Shown: positions 18,973-27,180, counted from the stretch's first letter. The stretch is DNA of 64,000 nt from Pedobacter cryotolerans (GCF_005116475.1 NZ_SWBO01000002.1:453258-517257); one strand, 5' to 3'. Program-made: numbers and translations. Notes: generated by a model from the letters alone, not told the origin.

Positions 18973-19443
18973 ATGAACATAAATATAAGGGTTGCCATTA
19001 AAGATGATTGTAGTAGGTTATTGGAATTAATTAATGAACTAGCTGTTTATGAAAAAGCTCCGGAAGAAGTTACAGTTACTTTGGCAGAATTTGTTGATGC
19101 TGGCTTTGGCAAAAATCCTGTTTGGAAAGCTTTTGTTGCCGAAGAAAATAACGAGATTTTAGGCTTTGCTTTATTTTACACCAGATACTCTACTTGGAAA
19201 GGCAGACGTTTATACTTAGAAGATTTTATTGTAACAGAAGCAGCTAGAGGAAAAGGAATTGGTAAAATACTTTTTGAAAAAGTTATTAATGAAGCCAATA
19301 CCGGTGATTACAATGGCATGTGTTGGCAAGTTTTAGATTGGAATGCACCTGCAATTAATTTTTACAATAAATATAGTGCTGCCATTGAAAGTGGTTGGTT
19401 AAACGCTTCATTTTCAAAAGAAAAAACACATCAACTGGTATGA
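18973..19443 (+). CDS. GNAT-family N-acetyltransferase
   Basis: A 156-residue GNAT protein. Its acetyl-CoA pyrophosphate loop is RGKGIGK (about residues 93-99), in the usual LEDFIVTEAARGKGIGK context. The MCWQVLDWNAPAINFYNKYSA end is typical of the diamine/thialysine acetyltransferase branch (SAT1-like), so a small-amine substrate is plausible but not shown. Its TGA stop overlaps the ATG of the next gene (ATGA), indicating translational coupling. Confidence 0.88.
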   Translation: MNINIRVAIKDDCSRLLELINELAVYEKAPEEVTVTLAEFVDAGFGKNPVWKAFVAEENNEILGFALFYTRYSTWKGRRLYLEDFIVTEAARGKGIGKILFEKVINEANTGDYNGMCWQVLDWNAPAINFYNKYSAAIESGWLNASFSKEKTHQLV

Positions 19444-20246
19444 AAAAATTAATTATCCTACTCATTGGAATTGCTCTTTTTGCATCATGTAGCAATGAAA
19501 AAAAAGCAGAAAACTCATCAAGTATTGAAGCTAAAATAGATACGCTAACTTATATTTACGACTCCGTTAAAGTTTACAGCAAAAATATTGCTAAAGCCGA
19601 AACAGCGTTTAAAGACACCGCAAAAGCAACCATTAAATATCCGGTTTTTAAGAATGAAGCGCTAAATAAACACATCCAACGCCAGGTTTTAAATTATTTT
19701 TCTGATGAAGATCCTTCAATCATCTCTTATCAAGAAATTGCAAATAGTTTTATTAGAGGTTATGATAGTTTTTTTAAGGATAACCAAAACACCCCACAAT
19801 CGTGGTTTTTAATTATTGATGTTCGTGTTTTACAACAAAGTTCAAACTACATCGCACTGAAATACCTCCATGGCGATTATGCAGGCGGTGCTCACCCTAA
19901 TTCGAGCATTACTTTTATTAATTTTAATCCTAAAACTAACCAACCATTAACATTAGATTCGTTAATTGAAAATGATCAAAAACCTAAACTATTAGCAGTT
20001 GCAGAAACAATTTTCCGTAAGAACGAAAAGTTGACCCCAACCGAGCCTTTAGCTGATAAATATTTCTTTGATCAAGGAAAATTTGCATTAGCTCAAAGTT
20101 TCTATGTTAACGATAAAGGATTAGTTTTTCTATATAATCCTTATGAAATTAAAGCTTATGCTTACGGAACTACAGAACTCATTATCCCTTTTAATCAACT
20201 ACAAGGAATAGCAAAACCCAACACAATTTTATCAGAAAACAATTAA
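19440..20246 (+). CDS. DUF3298-type lipoprotein
   Basis: I place the start at the ATG at 19440 (MKKLIILLIGIALFASCSNEKK), not at 19395, because this gives a proper lipoprotein signal with lipid on Cys17. The product has 268 residues. The C-terminal half (YIALKYLHGDYAGGAHPNSSITFINFN...FALAQSFYVNDKGLVFLYNPYEIKAYAYGTTELIIPF) matches the DUF3298/DUF4163 pair seen in RsiV-like and other envelope proteins. The start overlaps the GNAT stop and the stop overlaps the aspartate kinase start (TAATG). The function is unknown. Confidence 0.85.
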   Translation: MKKLIILLIGIALFASCSNEKKAENSSSIEAKIDTLTYIYDSVKVYSKNIAKAETAFKDTAKATIKYPVFKNEALNKHIQRQVLNYFSDEDPSIISYQEIANSFIRGYDSFFKDNQNTPQSWFLIIDVRVLQQSSNYIALKYLHGDYAGGAHPNSSITFINFNPKTNQPLTLDSLIENDQKPKLLAVAETIFRKNEKLTPTEPLADKYFFDQGKFALAQSFYVNDKGLVFLYNPYEIKAYAYGTTELIIPFNQLQGIAKPNTILSENN

Positions 20247-21520
20247 TGCAAGTATTTAAGTTCGGCGGCGCATCAGTTAAAGATGCAAACGGTATAAAAA
20301 ACATCACAAATATTATTCAAAAATATCCATCTACAAACTTGTTGATTGTGATTTCTGCCATGGGAAAAATAACCAACAAGTTAGAAGAATTAACTTGGGC
20401 TCATGTAAAAGGTAGCGAAAGCGCACAGGAAATTTTTGAAGAGATTAAAGCCTTTCATTTTAATATTTTAAATGAACTTTTTAAAGATCATAACAATCCT
20501 ATTTTTGATGAGGTAGCCAATACTTTTGTTGAAATTGAATGGCTTTTAGAAGATGAAGCAAGTGATGGTGCGGCATATTTATACGATCAAATTGTTTCTA
20601 TTGGCGAACTGGTATCAACCAAAATTGTTGCAGCTTACCTTAATCAAATGGGCACTTTTACCGTTTGGACTGATGCTCGAAATTACATCAAAACAGATAA
20701 TAACTACAGAGAAGCTAATGTAATTTGGGATAAAACCGAACAAGAAGTACAAAAACATTTACCTAGCTTTTTGGATAAAGGTGTTGTAGTTACCCAAGGT
20801 TTTATTGGCGCAACCAGCGAAAATTTCACTAGTACACTTGGTAGAGACGGCTCTGATTATTCGGCTGCTATTTTTTGCGCTTGCTTAAATGCAGAATCGA
20901 TGACGATCTGGAAAGATGTTCCGGGTGTTTTAAATGCCGACCCAAAATGGTTTGATGAAACTGAAAAGATTGAAGAACTCTCCTATCACGATGCGATAGA
21001 ACTTACCTATTATGGCGCAAATGTTATTCACCCTAAAACCATTAAACCCATACAAAATAAAGGAATTACGCTGTATGTTAAATCTTTTTTAAATCCAGAT
21101 GAACCTGGAACAGCCATTACCAATACAAAAACACCTTTACCTGTGGCTTCTTTTATTTTTAAAGTTAATCAGGTACTTATTTCTATTTTTCCGAAAGATT
21201 TTTCTTTTATCATCGAAGAAAATTTAAGTCAAATATTCAATATTCTTCACAAAAACAAGGTAAAAGTTAACACGATGCTCAATTCTGCCATTAGTTTTTC
21301 TGTTAGTGTAGACAATGATGAAGAAAAAATAAAACAACTGATTGTGGATTTAAGCGAAACATTTAAAGTTAAATATAACGCTGGATTAGAATTGGTAACC
21401 ATTCGTTATTACAACCAACAAACTATTGATAGGGTTATTATCAATAAAAATGTTTTGTTAGAAGTAAAAAGTAGGCACACTTGTCAAATAGTAATGAAAG
21501 ATAAAACCCCAAACCCCTAA
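20246..21520 (+). CDS. lysC: Aspartate kinase (monofunctional)
   Basis: A 424-residue enzyme phosphorylating L-aspartate, the first step to lysine, threonine, methionine and diaminopimelate. The N-terminal KFGGASV motif (about 5-11) and the TLGRDGSDYSA nucleotide loop (about 203-213) are intact. The segment YYGANVIHPKTIKPI links to the C-terminal ACT region (about 300-420), which is poorly conserved. The last codons (TPNP-stop) are formed by an intergenic AACCCC repeat, so the C-terminus may be recently altered. It sits in an unusual operon with no other amino-acid biosynthesis gene. Confidence 0.93.
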   Translation: MQVFKFGGASVKDANGIKNITNIIQKYPSTNLLIVISAMGKITNKLEELTWAHVKGSESAQEIFEEIKAFHFNILNELFKDHNNPIFDEVANTFVEIEWLLEDEASDGAAYLYDQIVSIGELVSTKIVAAYLNQMGTFTVWTDARNYIKTDNNYREANVIWDKTEQEVQKHLPSFLDKGVVVTQGFIGATSENFTSTLGRDGSDYSAAIFCACLNAESMTIWKDVPGVLNADPKWFDETEKIEELSYHDAIELTYYGANVIHPKTIKPIQNKGITLYVKSFLNPDEPGTAITNTKTPLPVASFIFKVNQVLISIFPKDFSFIIEENLSQIFNILHKNKVKVNTMLNSAISFSVSVDNDEEKIKQLIVDLSETFKVKYNAGLELVTIRYYNQQTIDRVIINKNVLLEVKSRHTCQIVMKDKTPNP

Positions 21521-21531
21521 AGGGGCTTTTA
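21503..21531. repeat. AACCCC...GGGGCTT short palindromic repeat
   Basis: AAACCCCAAACCCCT-AAAGGGGCTTTT spans the aspartate kinase stop codon. CCCCT/AGGGG forms a small hairpin followed by TTTT, so it may also act as a terminator. A longer copy with a 22-nt insertion lies at 29626-29670. Confidence 0.6.
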
Positions 21532-21540
21532 TTCTCTAAC

Positions 21541-22719
21541 ATGAATCGAAATATTTTAAATGACGAGGTACAGCAATACATTAGTGAGCATATCAATGCC
21601 GATACAAATCAAATTGCCTTAGCTAAACCTATCTTCCAAAATATTTCTTCAGCAGAGTTGGCGGGACAAATTGCAGCAAAAAAAAAATCAAAAACCAAGT
21701 TACCAACTTGGTTTAATAGCGAAAATATTTATTACCCAGCTTTATTATCTATAGAGCAATGTTCATCAGAACCAACAGCTAGCTATAAAAGTAATTTAGC
21801 AAAAGGCAATTCTTTAATTGATTTAACATCGGGTTTTGGGGTTGATAGTTTCTTCTTCGCTAAAAAAACTAAGAACATCTATAGCTGTGAAATTAATGAA
21901 GAATTAGCCGTACTATCAGCTCATAACGCGAAGCAATTTGGCGCAAATAATATTCAAGTTTTAGCTCAGGATGGGATTACTTTTTTGCAAAACACCACAA
22001 AACATTTCGGCACGATTTATATTGATCCCGCTAGGAGAAACCAGAGCAATAAGGTTTTTAAACTTAAAGACTGCACACCAGATGTAACCGAACACTTAAA
22101 CTTGTTTTTAAGCAAAGCTGATAGAATAATTATAAAAACAGCGCCATTATTAGATATTTCCGCTGGTTTATTAGAGTTAAAAAATGTAAGCGAAATACAT
22201 ATCGTAAGTTTAAAAAATGAATGTAAAGAGTTGCTATGGATTATAGACAAAGATTTTAGTGAAAGTACAACTGTAGTTTGCGCTACTTTAAACGAAAGTT
22301 TAAAAACATTCAAATTCGCTATTGAGGATTTAAAATTAGCTACAAAAATAGCTCAGATAGAACCTACAGGATACTTATATGAACCAGATGTTGCACTTTT
22401 AAAAAGTGGTGCTTTTAATTTAATAGCCGAAAGATTTGATTTAAAAAAGTTGCATCAACAAACGCAATTGTATTTTAGTAATGATATTAAAACGGATTTT
22501 TTAGGGCGAATATTTGAAATAGAAAAACTGCTCACTTTAAACGAACTAAAAAAAGAGAAGAATTTAACTGGCAATGTTATCGTTAGAAATTTTCCTGAAA
22601 GAGCAGAAAATTTAGTTAAGAAATATAAGATTATTCCAAATCATGATGATTTTATAATTTTTACACAAACAATAAATGGTTACATCGCAATTAAGGCAAA
22701 AATAATTCAGCATTATTAA
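21541..22719 (+). CDS. Class I SAM-dependent methyltransferase with THUMP-like domain
   Basis: A 392-residue protein. An N-terminal helical region carries the KLPTWF motif. The Rossmann methyltransferase core follows, with SAM motif I LIDLTSGFGVDSFFFAKK (about 97-114), ELA(V)LSAHNAKQFG and the catalytic-type IYIDPARR loop (about 160-167). The C-terminal third (TGYLYEPDVALLKSGAFNLIAERFDLKKLH) matches the THUMP-like domain found in this Bacteroidota/Firmicutes family. The architecture suggests RNA modification; the target base is unknown. It is last in the five-gene operon. Confidence 0.85.
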   Translation: MNRNILNDEVQQYISEHINADTNQIALAKPIFQNISSAELAGQIAAKKKSKTKLPTWFNSENIYYPALLSIEQCSSEPTASYKSNLAKGNSLIDLTSGFGVDSFFFAKKTKNIYSCEINEELAVLSAHNAKQFGANNIQVLAQDGITFLQNTTKHFGTIYIDPARRNQSNKVFKLKDCTPDVTEHLNLFLSKADRIIIKTAPLLDISAGLLELKNVSEIHIVSLKNECKELLWIIDKDFSESTTVVCATLNESLKTFKFAIEDLKLATKIAQIEPTGYLYEPDVALLKSGAFNLIAERFDLKKLHQQTQLYFSNDIKTDFLGRIFEIEKLLTLNELKKEKNLTGNVIVRNFPERAENLVKKYKIIPNHDDFIIFTQTINGYIAIKAKIIQHY

Positions 22720-22834
22720 AAATAAATTTTTGTTTTCTATAGATTTCTTAGTCATTACGAATGCTATTTTTTACAGCATTTAAGAATCTATTTTATTACT
22801 TTACTTTTGAGAGGAGATTGCTTCGTCGTTCCTC

Positions 22835-22855
22835 TCCGATAAATCGGAGCAAGCT
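22835..22855. repeat. CCGATAAATCGG-CAAGCT intergenic element
   Basis: TCCGATAAATCGGAGCAAGCT contains the palindrome TCCGATaaATCGGA. It is nearly identical to the 22-nt hairpin inserted in the repeat at 29637-29658. It sits in the 212-bp convergent gap 22720-22931, next to GAGAGGAGATTGCTTCGTCG, another repeat-like string. Confidence 0.55.
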
Positions 22856-22880
22856 ATTGCAAAACGAGCTACTGAATAAA

Positions 22881-22911
22881 AAAAGTCTGTTTTGGTTAGA
22901 AACAGACTTTT
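22881..22911 (-). terminator. Rho-independent terminator of the cold shock gene
   Basis: A perfect 12-bp stem AAAAGTCTGTTT/AAACAGACTTTT with a 7-nt loop, followed on the minus strand by an eight-T run. It lies 21 nt past the csp stop. It could also terminate rightward transcription from the methyltransferase operon. Confidence 0.8.
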
Positions 22912-22931
22912 ATAAATTATTAAGATTTTAA

Positions 22932-23129
22932 TTAAGCTTTACTCACATTTACTGCTTGCAATCCTTTTTTTCCTTCAGCTATTTCAAATTCAACCTCATC
23001 ATTTTCTTTAATGGCATCAATTCCACCATTAACATCTTTAAAATGAACAAAAATCTCCTTATTGCTGTCATAAACAATAAAACCATAGCCTTTTTCGGTG
23101 TTAAACCATTTTACTTTTCCGGTATTCAT
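22932..23129 (-). CDS. Cold shock protein, CspA family
   Basis: A 65-residue single cold shock domain with both RNA-binding motifs: KGYGFI (RNP1, about 13-18) and IFVHF (RNP2, about 26-30). Such proteins bind single-stranded RNA or DNA and melt mRNA structure. It is monocistronic, with a strong terminator after it and an AT-rich upstream region. A TAACTTTA box on the minus strand near 23180 approximates the TAnnTTTG consensus and would give a leader of about 45 nt or more. Confidence 0.96.
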   Translation of the reverse strand: MNTGKVKWFNTEKGYGFIVYDSNKEIFVHFKDVNGGIDAIKENDEVEFEIAEGKKGLQAVNVSKA

Positions 23130-23217
23130 AAAATTGCAATTGTATTTATAATTTTTTTAGTTTTAGTTAATCTAAAGTTAATTATAAATCCTCAAAATCA
23201 ATAAATAGTTTTAAAAA

Positions 23218-23853
23218 TTATTTATTTGGTTGTGATGTTGTTCTTAAATATGGTTTAATCACTTGATGTCCCTTCGGAAACTTAGCTGGGATATCTTCTG
23301 TTTTAATGCTATTCATCACAATTACATCTTCTCCATCTTTCCAATCTGCTGGTGTTGCTACGCTATATTCTGCAGTTAATTGTAATGAATCGATTACTCT
23401 TAAAACTTCAGTAAAATTTCTGCCTGTAGAAGCCGGATAAACGATCATCAGTTTCACTTTTTTATCTGGCGAAATCACAAAAAGTGAACGAACGGTCATC
23501 GTTTCACTCGCATTAGGATGAATCATGTCATACAAATCTGCAATAGATTTATCCTGATCTGCAATAATCGGGAAATCAACAGTAGTCTGTTGCGTTTCAT
23601 TGATATCCTTTATCCAACCATTGTGCGATTCTGGAGAATCTACACTAAGTGCTAAAACTTTTACATTTCTTTTATCAAATTCTGGTTTTAATGAAGCCGT
23701 TCTGCCCAATTCGGTAGTACAAACTGGTGTATAATCTGCCGGATGAGAAAATAGTACTCCCCAACTATCACCTAAATATTCGTAAAAATCAATATCGCCA
23801 ATAGATGTTTTGGCTTTAAAATTTGGTGCGGTATCTCCTATTCTTAAACTCAT
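23218..23853 (-). CDS. 1-Cys peroxiredoxin (Prx6 type)
   Basis: A 211-residue thiol peroxidase reducing H2O2 and organic peroxides. The peroxidatic Cys45 lies in FSHPADYTPVCTTELG, the Prx6-group motif. I find no other cysteine in the protein, so it is a true 1-Cys form needing an external thiol. The Prx6 C-terminal extension (ATPADWKDGEDVIVMNSI) is present. The gene stands alone between cspA-type and DUF72 genes. Confidence 0.95.
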   Translation of the reverse strand: MSLRIGDTAPNFKAKTSIGDIDFYEYLGDSWGVLFSHPADYTPVCTTELGRTASLKPEFDKRNVKVLALSVDSPESHNGWIKDINETQQTTVDFPIIADQDKSIADLYDMIHPNASETMTVRSLFVISPDKKVKLMIVYPASTGRNFTEVLRVIDSLQLTAEYSVATPADWKDGEDVIVMNSIKTEDIPAKFPKGHQVIKPYLRTTSQPNK

Positions 23854-23899
23854 TTTCTTTTAAATTAATTTACAATATTTTAAAGTTACAAAAAGCCTA

Positions 23900-24823
23900 T
23901 CAAAACAGTAGACTATTTTTGTCAATAAAATTTATCCGTGACAAATCACTACCCAAATGTTTGTTGAATTGCTCAATCGTATAATCTGCAATCAATGGTG
24001 TATCTGCTTCATCATGCTGGTGCAAAAAGAAATAAACTTGCTGCAAGCCATTAGCTAACCATCCTTTAATTCTTACCACCCATTCATCAACCCTAGCCTT
24101 GTCAGAATCTAAATACTTTCCTCCATTGCCTACAAATCTTATAAATGCTTCGGGTGTAGGCAATTCCATGTGTAAACAATCTCTTCTTCCACTTGCATCT
24201 GTTATTGCAGCACCTTTTTGTAATTTAGCCAACATGCTAAACAATTGTTTTTTAGCATCTCCATTAAACCAATCCTTATGTCTTACTTCCACAAACACCT
24301 TTAAGTCTTTGGGTAATTTATTCAGGTAGTTTTCCAAAACCTCAATATTATTAGGTCCGAAATTATCGCTCACTTGTAAAAAGCAAGGACCTAAATACGG
24401 ACCAAAAGAAGAAATAGCCTTAATGTACTCATCAGTTAAAAAATCAGTATCCTTTAACCTTTTAATGTGGGTTATCGATCTAGAGAACTTAGGGAAAAAT
24501 AAAAACTCTCCATCAGTATTTGCAGCAACTTGCGCTCGCCACTTTAAAATTTGCTCTTCTTTAGGGATGCTGTAAAACACAGCGTTCAATTCAATCGAGT
24601 TAAAATGCTTTACATATTCCCCTAAAAAATCTGCTTCTTTTGTTTTTTTAGGATAAATCAAATCTTTCCATTCTTTTCTCCCCCATTTAGCACACCCCAC
24701 ATAAAACAATGGTTTTGCAATTTTTTTCCCCTTGCTTAAAGTTAAAGTAGTTTGCTCGCCGTCTGGTGGCAAAGTAAAATTTATTTCCGCAATTTCTTCT
24801 GGTGCTACTCTTCCAAATTCCAT
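23900..24823 (-). CDS. DUF72 family TIM-barrel protein
   Basis: A 307-residue protein of the DUF72 (YecE-like) family. It begins with YVGCAKWGRKEW(K)DLIYPKKTKEADFLGEYVKHFNSIELNAVFY, the family signature near strand 1. FLQVSDNFGPNN, VFVEVRHKDWF and FFLHQHDEADTPLI follow. The fold is a TIM barrel; no reaction has been firmly assigned. It has a 46-nt gap to the peroxiredoxin gene, so the two may form a unit. Confidence 0.9.
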   Translation of the reverse strand: MEFGRVAPEEIAEINFTLPPDGEQTTLTLSKGKKIAKPLFYVGCAKWGRKEWKDLIYPKKTKEADFLGEYVKHFNSIELNAVFYSIPKEEQILKWRAQVAANTDGEFLFFPKFSRSITHIKRLKDTDFLTDEYIKAISSFGPYLGPCFLQVSDNFGPNNIEVLENYLNKLPKDLKVFVEVRHKDWFNGDAKKQLFSMLAKLQKGAAITDASGRRDCLHMELPTPEAFIRFVGNGGKYLDSDKARVDEWVVRIKGWLANGLQQVYFFLHQHDEADTPLIADYTIEQFNKHLGSDLSRINFIDKNSLLF

Positions 24824-24841
24824 AATTAACTATATAAATAA

Positions 24842-24873
24842 AAACCCCGAACTCAACTAAAAGTTCGGGGTTT
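24842..24873 (-). terminator. Rho-independent terminator of the sigma-protease operon
   Basis: A perfect 12-bp stem AAACCCCGAACT/AGTTCGGGGTTT with an 8-nt loop, followed on the minus strand by TTTTTATTTAT. It lies 21 nt past the stop of the protease gene at 24894 and separates it from DUF72. Confidence 0.85.
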
Positions 24874-24893
24874 GTAAATTAAATATTTTTAGC

Positions 24894-25982
24894 TTAGTTA
24901 TACACTTTAACCATAAAAACAAAATCTTGTATTTTTTGTACCTGTTGGTTACGCTTTAAACCTTGTAAAGCACTTCTTTTACCAAAAGCAACACGTTTAC
25001 TAAGCGAATCTTGCGGAATAGCGTTTAATGCCTCCATAATATATTTAGATTTTACAGCAAAAGCTGCTCCATCAGTTTTATGCTCCTTTCCATTAATTAC
25101 ACCAACCACATTACCATTGTTATCTAATAATGGGCCACCACTATTACCCGGATTTACCGGAATAGCAACTTGGTAAGCTAAAGTATCGCCATTTAAACCA
25201 GTTTTAGAACTTACATAACCATCTCCTAAAACTACATCATCTTTAGGGTAACCCAAAGTATAAACCTGCTCGCCAATACCTGCCGAAGATTTTTTAATAC
25301 TGTAAGGTAAAGTTCCTAAATTTTCGAAACCCAAATCGTTAATTTTTAAAATTGCAATATCATTAATTGGATCAGTATAATAAGCTTTAACTTTAAATGA
25401 AACACCTTTACTATTTTGCACATATAAAGAGTCTGCGCCTTTAATTACATGGTAATTTGTTAAGATATAACCATTACTAGAAATTGCAAAACCAGAACCG
25501 CCAAATTTAGCAGGTGCAACTGCATTAGCCTGTACTTTAGTATTAATATTTCTTATTAAATTATTTTGTGAGCTTTTAATTTGTCTAACTTCTCTATTTA
25601 AAGCTTCAAAACTACCAACTTGTTTCGACTGGTTTTGTATGGAAATAACCATAACCATTGCCAAAATTAAAAATGAAGCAGCAACGGCAATTGCCGATCT
25701 GTTGTTTCTCCAAATTCTAACAATTCTAGATGGATGAGGCCTAACCTGATCGCTCAAAGCAGCTATATCAATACCATGATGAGCAGCGTCCATACGTTCT
25801 TTAAGCAATAAAATATCAGCATATTGCTGCATCGATTCTAAAAAAACCTTATGCGCAACAACCTTATGATCAACAATTGGATCGTTGGCACGCAACTGCT
25901 CAAATGCTTTATGCTCATCGGCAGTAAGTTTACCTTTTAAGTAATCTTCAATAATCGCTTCTAATTCTATCTCGTTCCTCAT
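24894..25982 (-). CDS. Membrane-anchored trypsin-like serine protease with anti-sigma-like N-terminus
   Basis: A 362-residue single-pass membrane protein encoded 1 nt after the ECF sigma factor gene. Residues 1 to about 60 (IEDYLKGKLTADEHKAFEQLRANDP) have the 'xYLxGxLsxxE...F.....DP' pattern of FecR-type and other anti-sigma N-termini. Residues about 96-116 form a membrane helix. The outer part is an S1C (HtrA-like) trypsin domain with an intact triad: His178 in TNYHVIKG, Asp208 in DPINDIAIL and Ser281 in NPGNSGGPL. No PDZ domain follows. By position it should hold or release the sigma factor, with protease activity on the periplasmic side. The anti-sigma role is inference. Confidence 0.82.
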   Translation of the reverse strand: MRNEIELEAIIEDYLKGKLTADEHKAFEQLRANDPIVDHKVVAHKVFLESMQQYADILLLKERMDAAHHGIDIAALSDQVRPHPSRIVRIWRNNRSAIAVAASFLILAMVMVISIQNQSKQVGSFEALNREVRQIKSSQNNLIRNINTKVQANAVAPAKFGGSGFAISSNGYILTNYHVIKGADSLYVQNSKGVSFKVKAYYTDPINDIAILKINDLGFENLGTLPYSIKKSSAGIGEQVYTLGYPKDDVVLGDGYVSSKTGLNGDTLAYQVAIPVNPGNSGGPLLDNNGNVVGVINGKEHKTDGAAFAVKSKYIMEALNAIPQDSLSKRVAFGKRSALQGLKRNQQVQKIQDFVFMVKVYN

Positions 25983-25983
25983 T

Positions 25984-26550
25984 TTATGATTGAAAAAATA
26001 ACTTTTTTAGTCGTTGTAAACATTTATACTTCTGTGTTTTGGCATTATCTGTATTGGTATAACCAAATTTCTCACATATATCTTGCATCGATAAATTGTG
26101 GATATAAAAATCCTCGATAATCGTTTTGCAAGGTTCGCCTAAACTTTCAAGCGCAACTTTCATTTTGTCAAATTGCATGTCCTTGTGTTCATGCGCTTCA
26201 ATATCTTCATCAATTGCTAAAACATCTTCAAAATCGGCTATGTTATTCGTTTTTTTACTCATCTGTGTAAGTTTTTTCAACCAAATGCGTCGGCTAACCG
26301 AATACAAATAAGTTTTTAACTTACTACTGAGCTCAAAATTGCCGCTCTTAATTTTGTTATATAAAACAATAATCGCTTCCTGATACACATCTTTCGCATC
26401 ATCTTCATCGCCATTATTGTTCAAAATAAATTGTAAAACCATCGGAAAATACCCCGTATACAACTTATTTAGCGCTTCTTCTGAGTTGTTAAGTATACCT
26501 AATACTACCTCTCTATCTGTTGGAACTGAACTGCTTAACTTAATACTCAC
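25984..26550 (-). CDS. ECF-type RNA polymerase sigma factor
   Basis: A 188-residue sigma-70 family factor. It has region 2 (LYTGYFPMVLQFILNNNGDEDDAKDVYQEAIIVLYN, about 29-65) and region 4 with the helix-turn-helix LSMQDICEKFGYTNTDNAKTQKYKCLQRLKK (about 150-182). I choose the GTG at 26550; a TTG 3 nt upstream is the alternative and no ATG is available. Two copies of the putative autoregulatory promoter lie upstream, one abutting the start and one about 265 nt away. It is co-transcribed with the membrane protease, forming a sigma/anti-sigma pair. Confidence 0.9.
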   Translation of the reverse strand: MSIKLSSSVPTDREVVLGILNNSEEALNKLYTGYFPMVLQFILNNNGDEDDAKDVYQEAIIVLYNKIKSGNFELSSKLKTYLYSVSRRIWLKKLTQMSKKTNNIADFEDVLAIDEDIEAHEHKDMQFDKMKVALESLGEPCKTIIEDFYIHNLSMQDICEKFGYTNTDNAKTQKYKCLQRLKKLFFQS

Positions 26551-26553
26551 CAA

Positions 26554-26582
26554 TTAATACTTTTAAACGTGAATGGTAACCC
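26554..26582 (-). promoter_or_regulatory. Putative ECF promoter copy 2 at the sigma gene start
   Basis: On the minus strand GGGTTACC (26575-26582) is followed by 15 nt and TATTAA (26554-26559). It matches exactly the layout at 27181-27209 and 26815-26843. It ends directly at the start codons of the sigma gene, so a transcript from it would be leaderless or would start inside the frame. Confidence 0.6.
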
Positions 26583-26715
26583 AATGATAGGCAAAAAAAA
26601 TATTTTTCGCTGCAAAATGACAATTTTTTAGCCTTAAAGCCATAATTAGAAAAGCAAAAACAGTAGCGTTTATTAATGTCAGTCCTGCTTTCCGTTTCAA
26701 TCTTTTTGTGTTTTA

Positions 26716-26741
26716 TTTTAGCAAAAATAAATTAGCTAAAA
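26716..26741. other. Inverted repeat in the sigma-lipoprotein divergent region
   Basis: TTTTAGC and GCTAAAA arms of 7 bp are separated by 12 nt, in the leader that a transcript from the distal sigma promoter would carry. Apart from this and the four promoter motifs, I see only an unexplained segment (about 26678-26710, CAGTCCTGCTTTCCGTTTC) in the gap 26551-26944. Confidence 0.35.
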
Positions 26742-26814
26742 TTCTACACCACAAAAAGTATTTACACTTCAATCAGGTTTAAACACACATTTCATTGCAA
26801 AAAACTCACAACCG

Positions 26815-26843
26815 TTAATACAAAAAACAAGCAATGGTAACCC
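26815..26843 (-). promoter_or_regulatory. Putative ECF promoter copy 1, distal, reading toward the sigma operon
   Basis: On the minus strand GGGTTACC (26836-26843), 15 nt, then TATTAA (26815-26820), identical in both boxes and in spacing to copies at 26554-26582 and 27181-27209. A transcript would carry a leader of about 260 nt before the sigma gene. Confidence 0.65.
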
Positions 26844-26875
26844 CAAAAATTAAAAAATATATTTTCACAATTTTA

Positions 26876-26904
26876 AGGTCACCTTTTAAAAAGTTTGGCA
26901 TTAA
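26876..26904 (+). promoter_or_regulatory. Putative ECF promoter of the first mini-lipoprotein
   Basis: AGGTCACC (26876-26883), 15 nt, then CATTAA (26899-26904). It differs from the exact copies at three positions but keeps the 15-nt spacing. The flanking TTTTAAA...GTTTGG and ...CTGTAAAT are also shared with the copy before the second lipoprotein. The ATG follows 40 nt later. Confidence 0.65.
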
Positions 26905-26944
26905 CTGTAAATCAATTTATCAACCAAAATTAAAAAAAGAAACA

Positions 26945-27148
26945 ATGAAAAACGTATTAAAATTAGGCGCATGTGTCATCGCAATTGTTATATCAGTAAG
27001 TTCGTGTGATTATTTTAGCACAAGTCAAAAAAATAATTCAAATGATACTACACAAATCGACACATCTACCATCAACACCAATAAAATAGACACTGCTAAA
27101 ATAAATTCTAATCAAAAAAATGCCATTTTAGATACTTTAAAGCAATAA
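26945..27148 (+). CDS. Small lipoprotein, paralog 1
   Basis: A 67-residue lipoprotein. I start it at the ATG at 26945 (MKNVLKLGACVIAIVISVSSC, lipid on Cys21). The longer frame from 26834 would translate through its own promoter. The mature part of about 46 residues is a low-complexity, hydrophilic Thr/Asp/Asn chain with a repeated DTxxINxxKID rhythm. It is paralogous to the next gene in signal sequence, composition and upstream region. The putative ECF promoter suggests induction with the sigma operon. It matches no family I know; an envelope stress role is inference. Confidence 0.7.
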   Translation: MKNVLKLGACVIAIVISVSSCDYFSTSQKNNSNDTTQIDTSTINTNKIDTAKINSNQKNAILDTLKQ

Positions 27149-27180
27149 ATAAAAATAATTTAATTTTTTATCACTTTACA

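Noticed and set aside
26834..26944. Upstream extension of the first mini-lipoprotein
   Set aside because: It would translate through the putative ECF promoter and bury the lipoprotein signal; the ATG at 26945 gives a perfect lipobox and matches its paralog.
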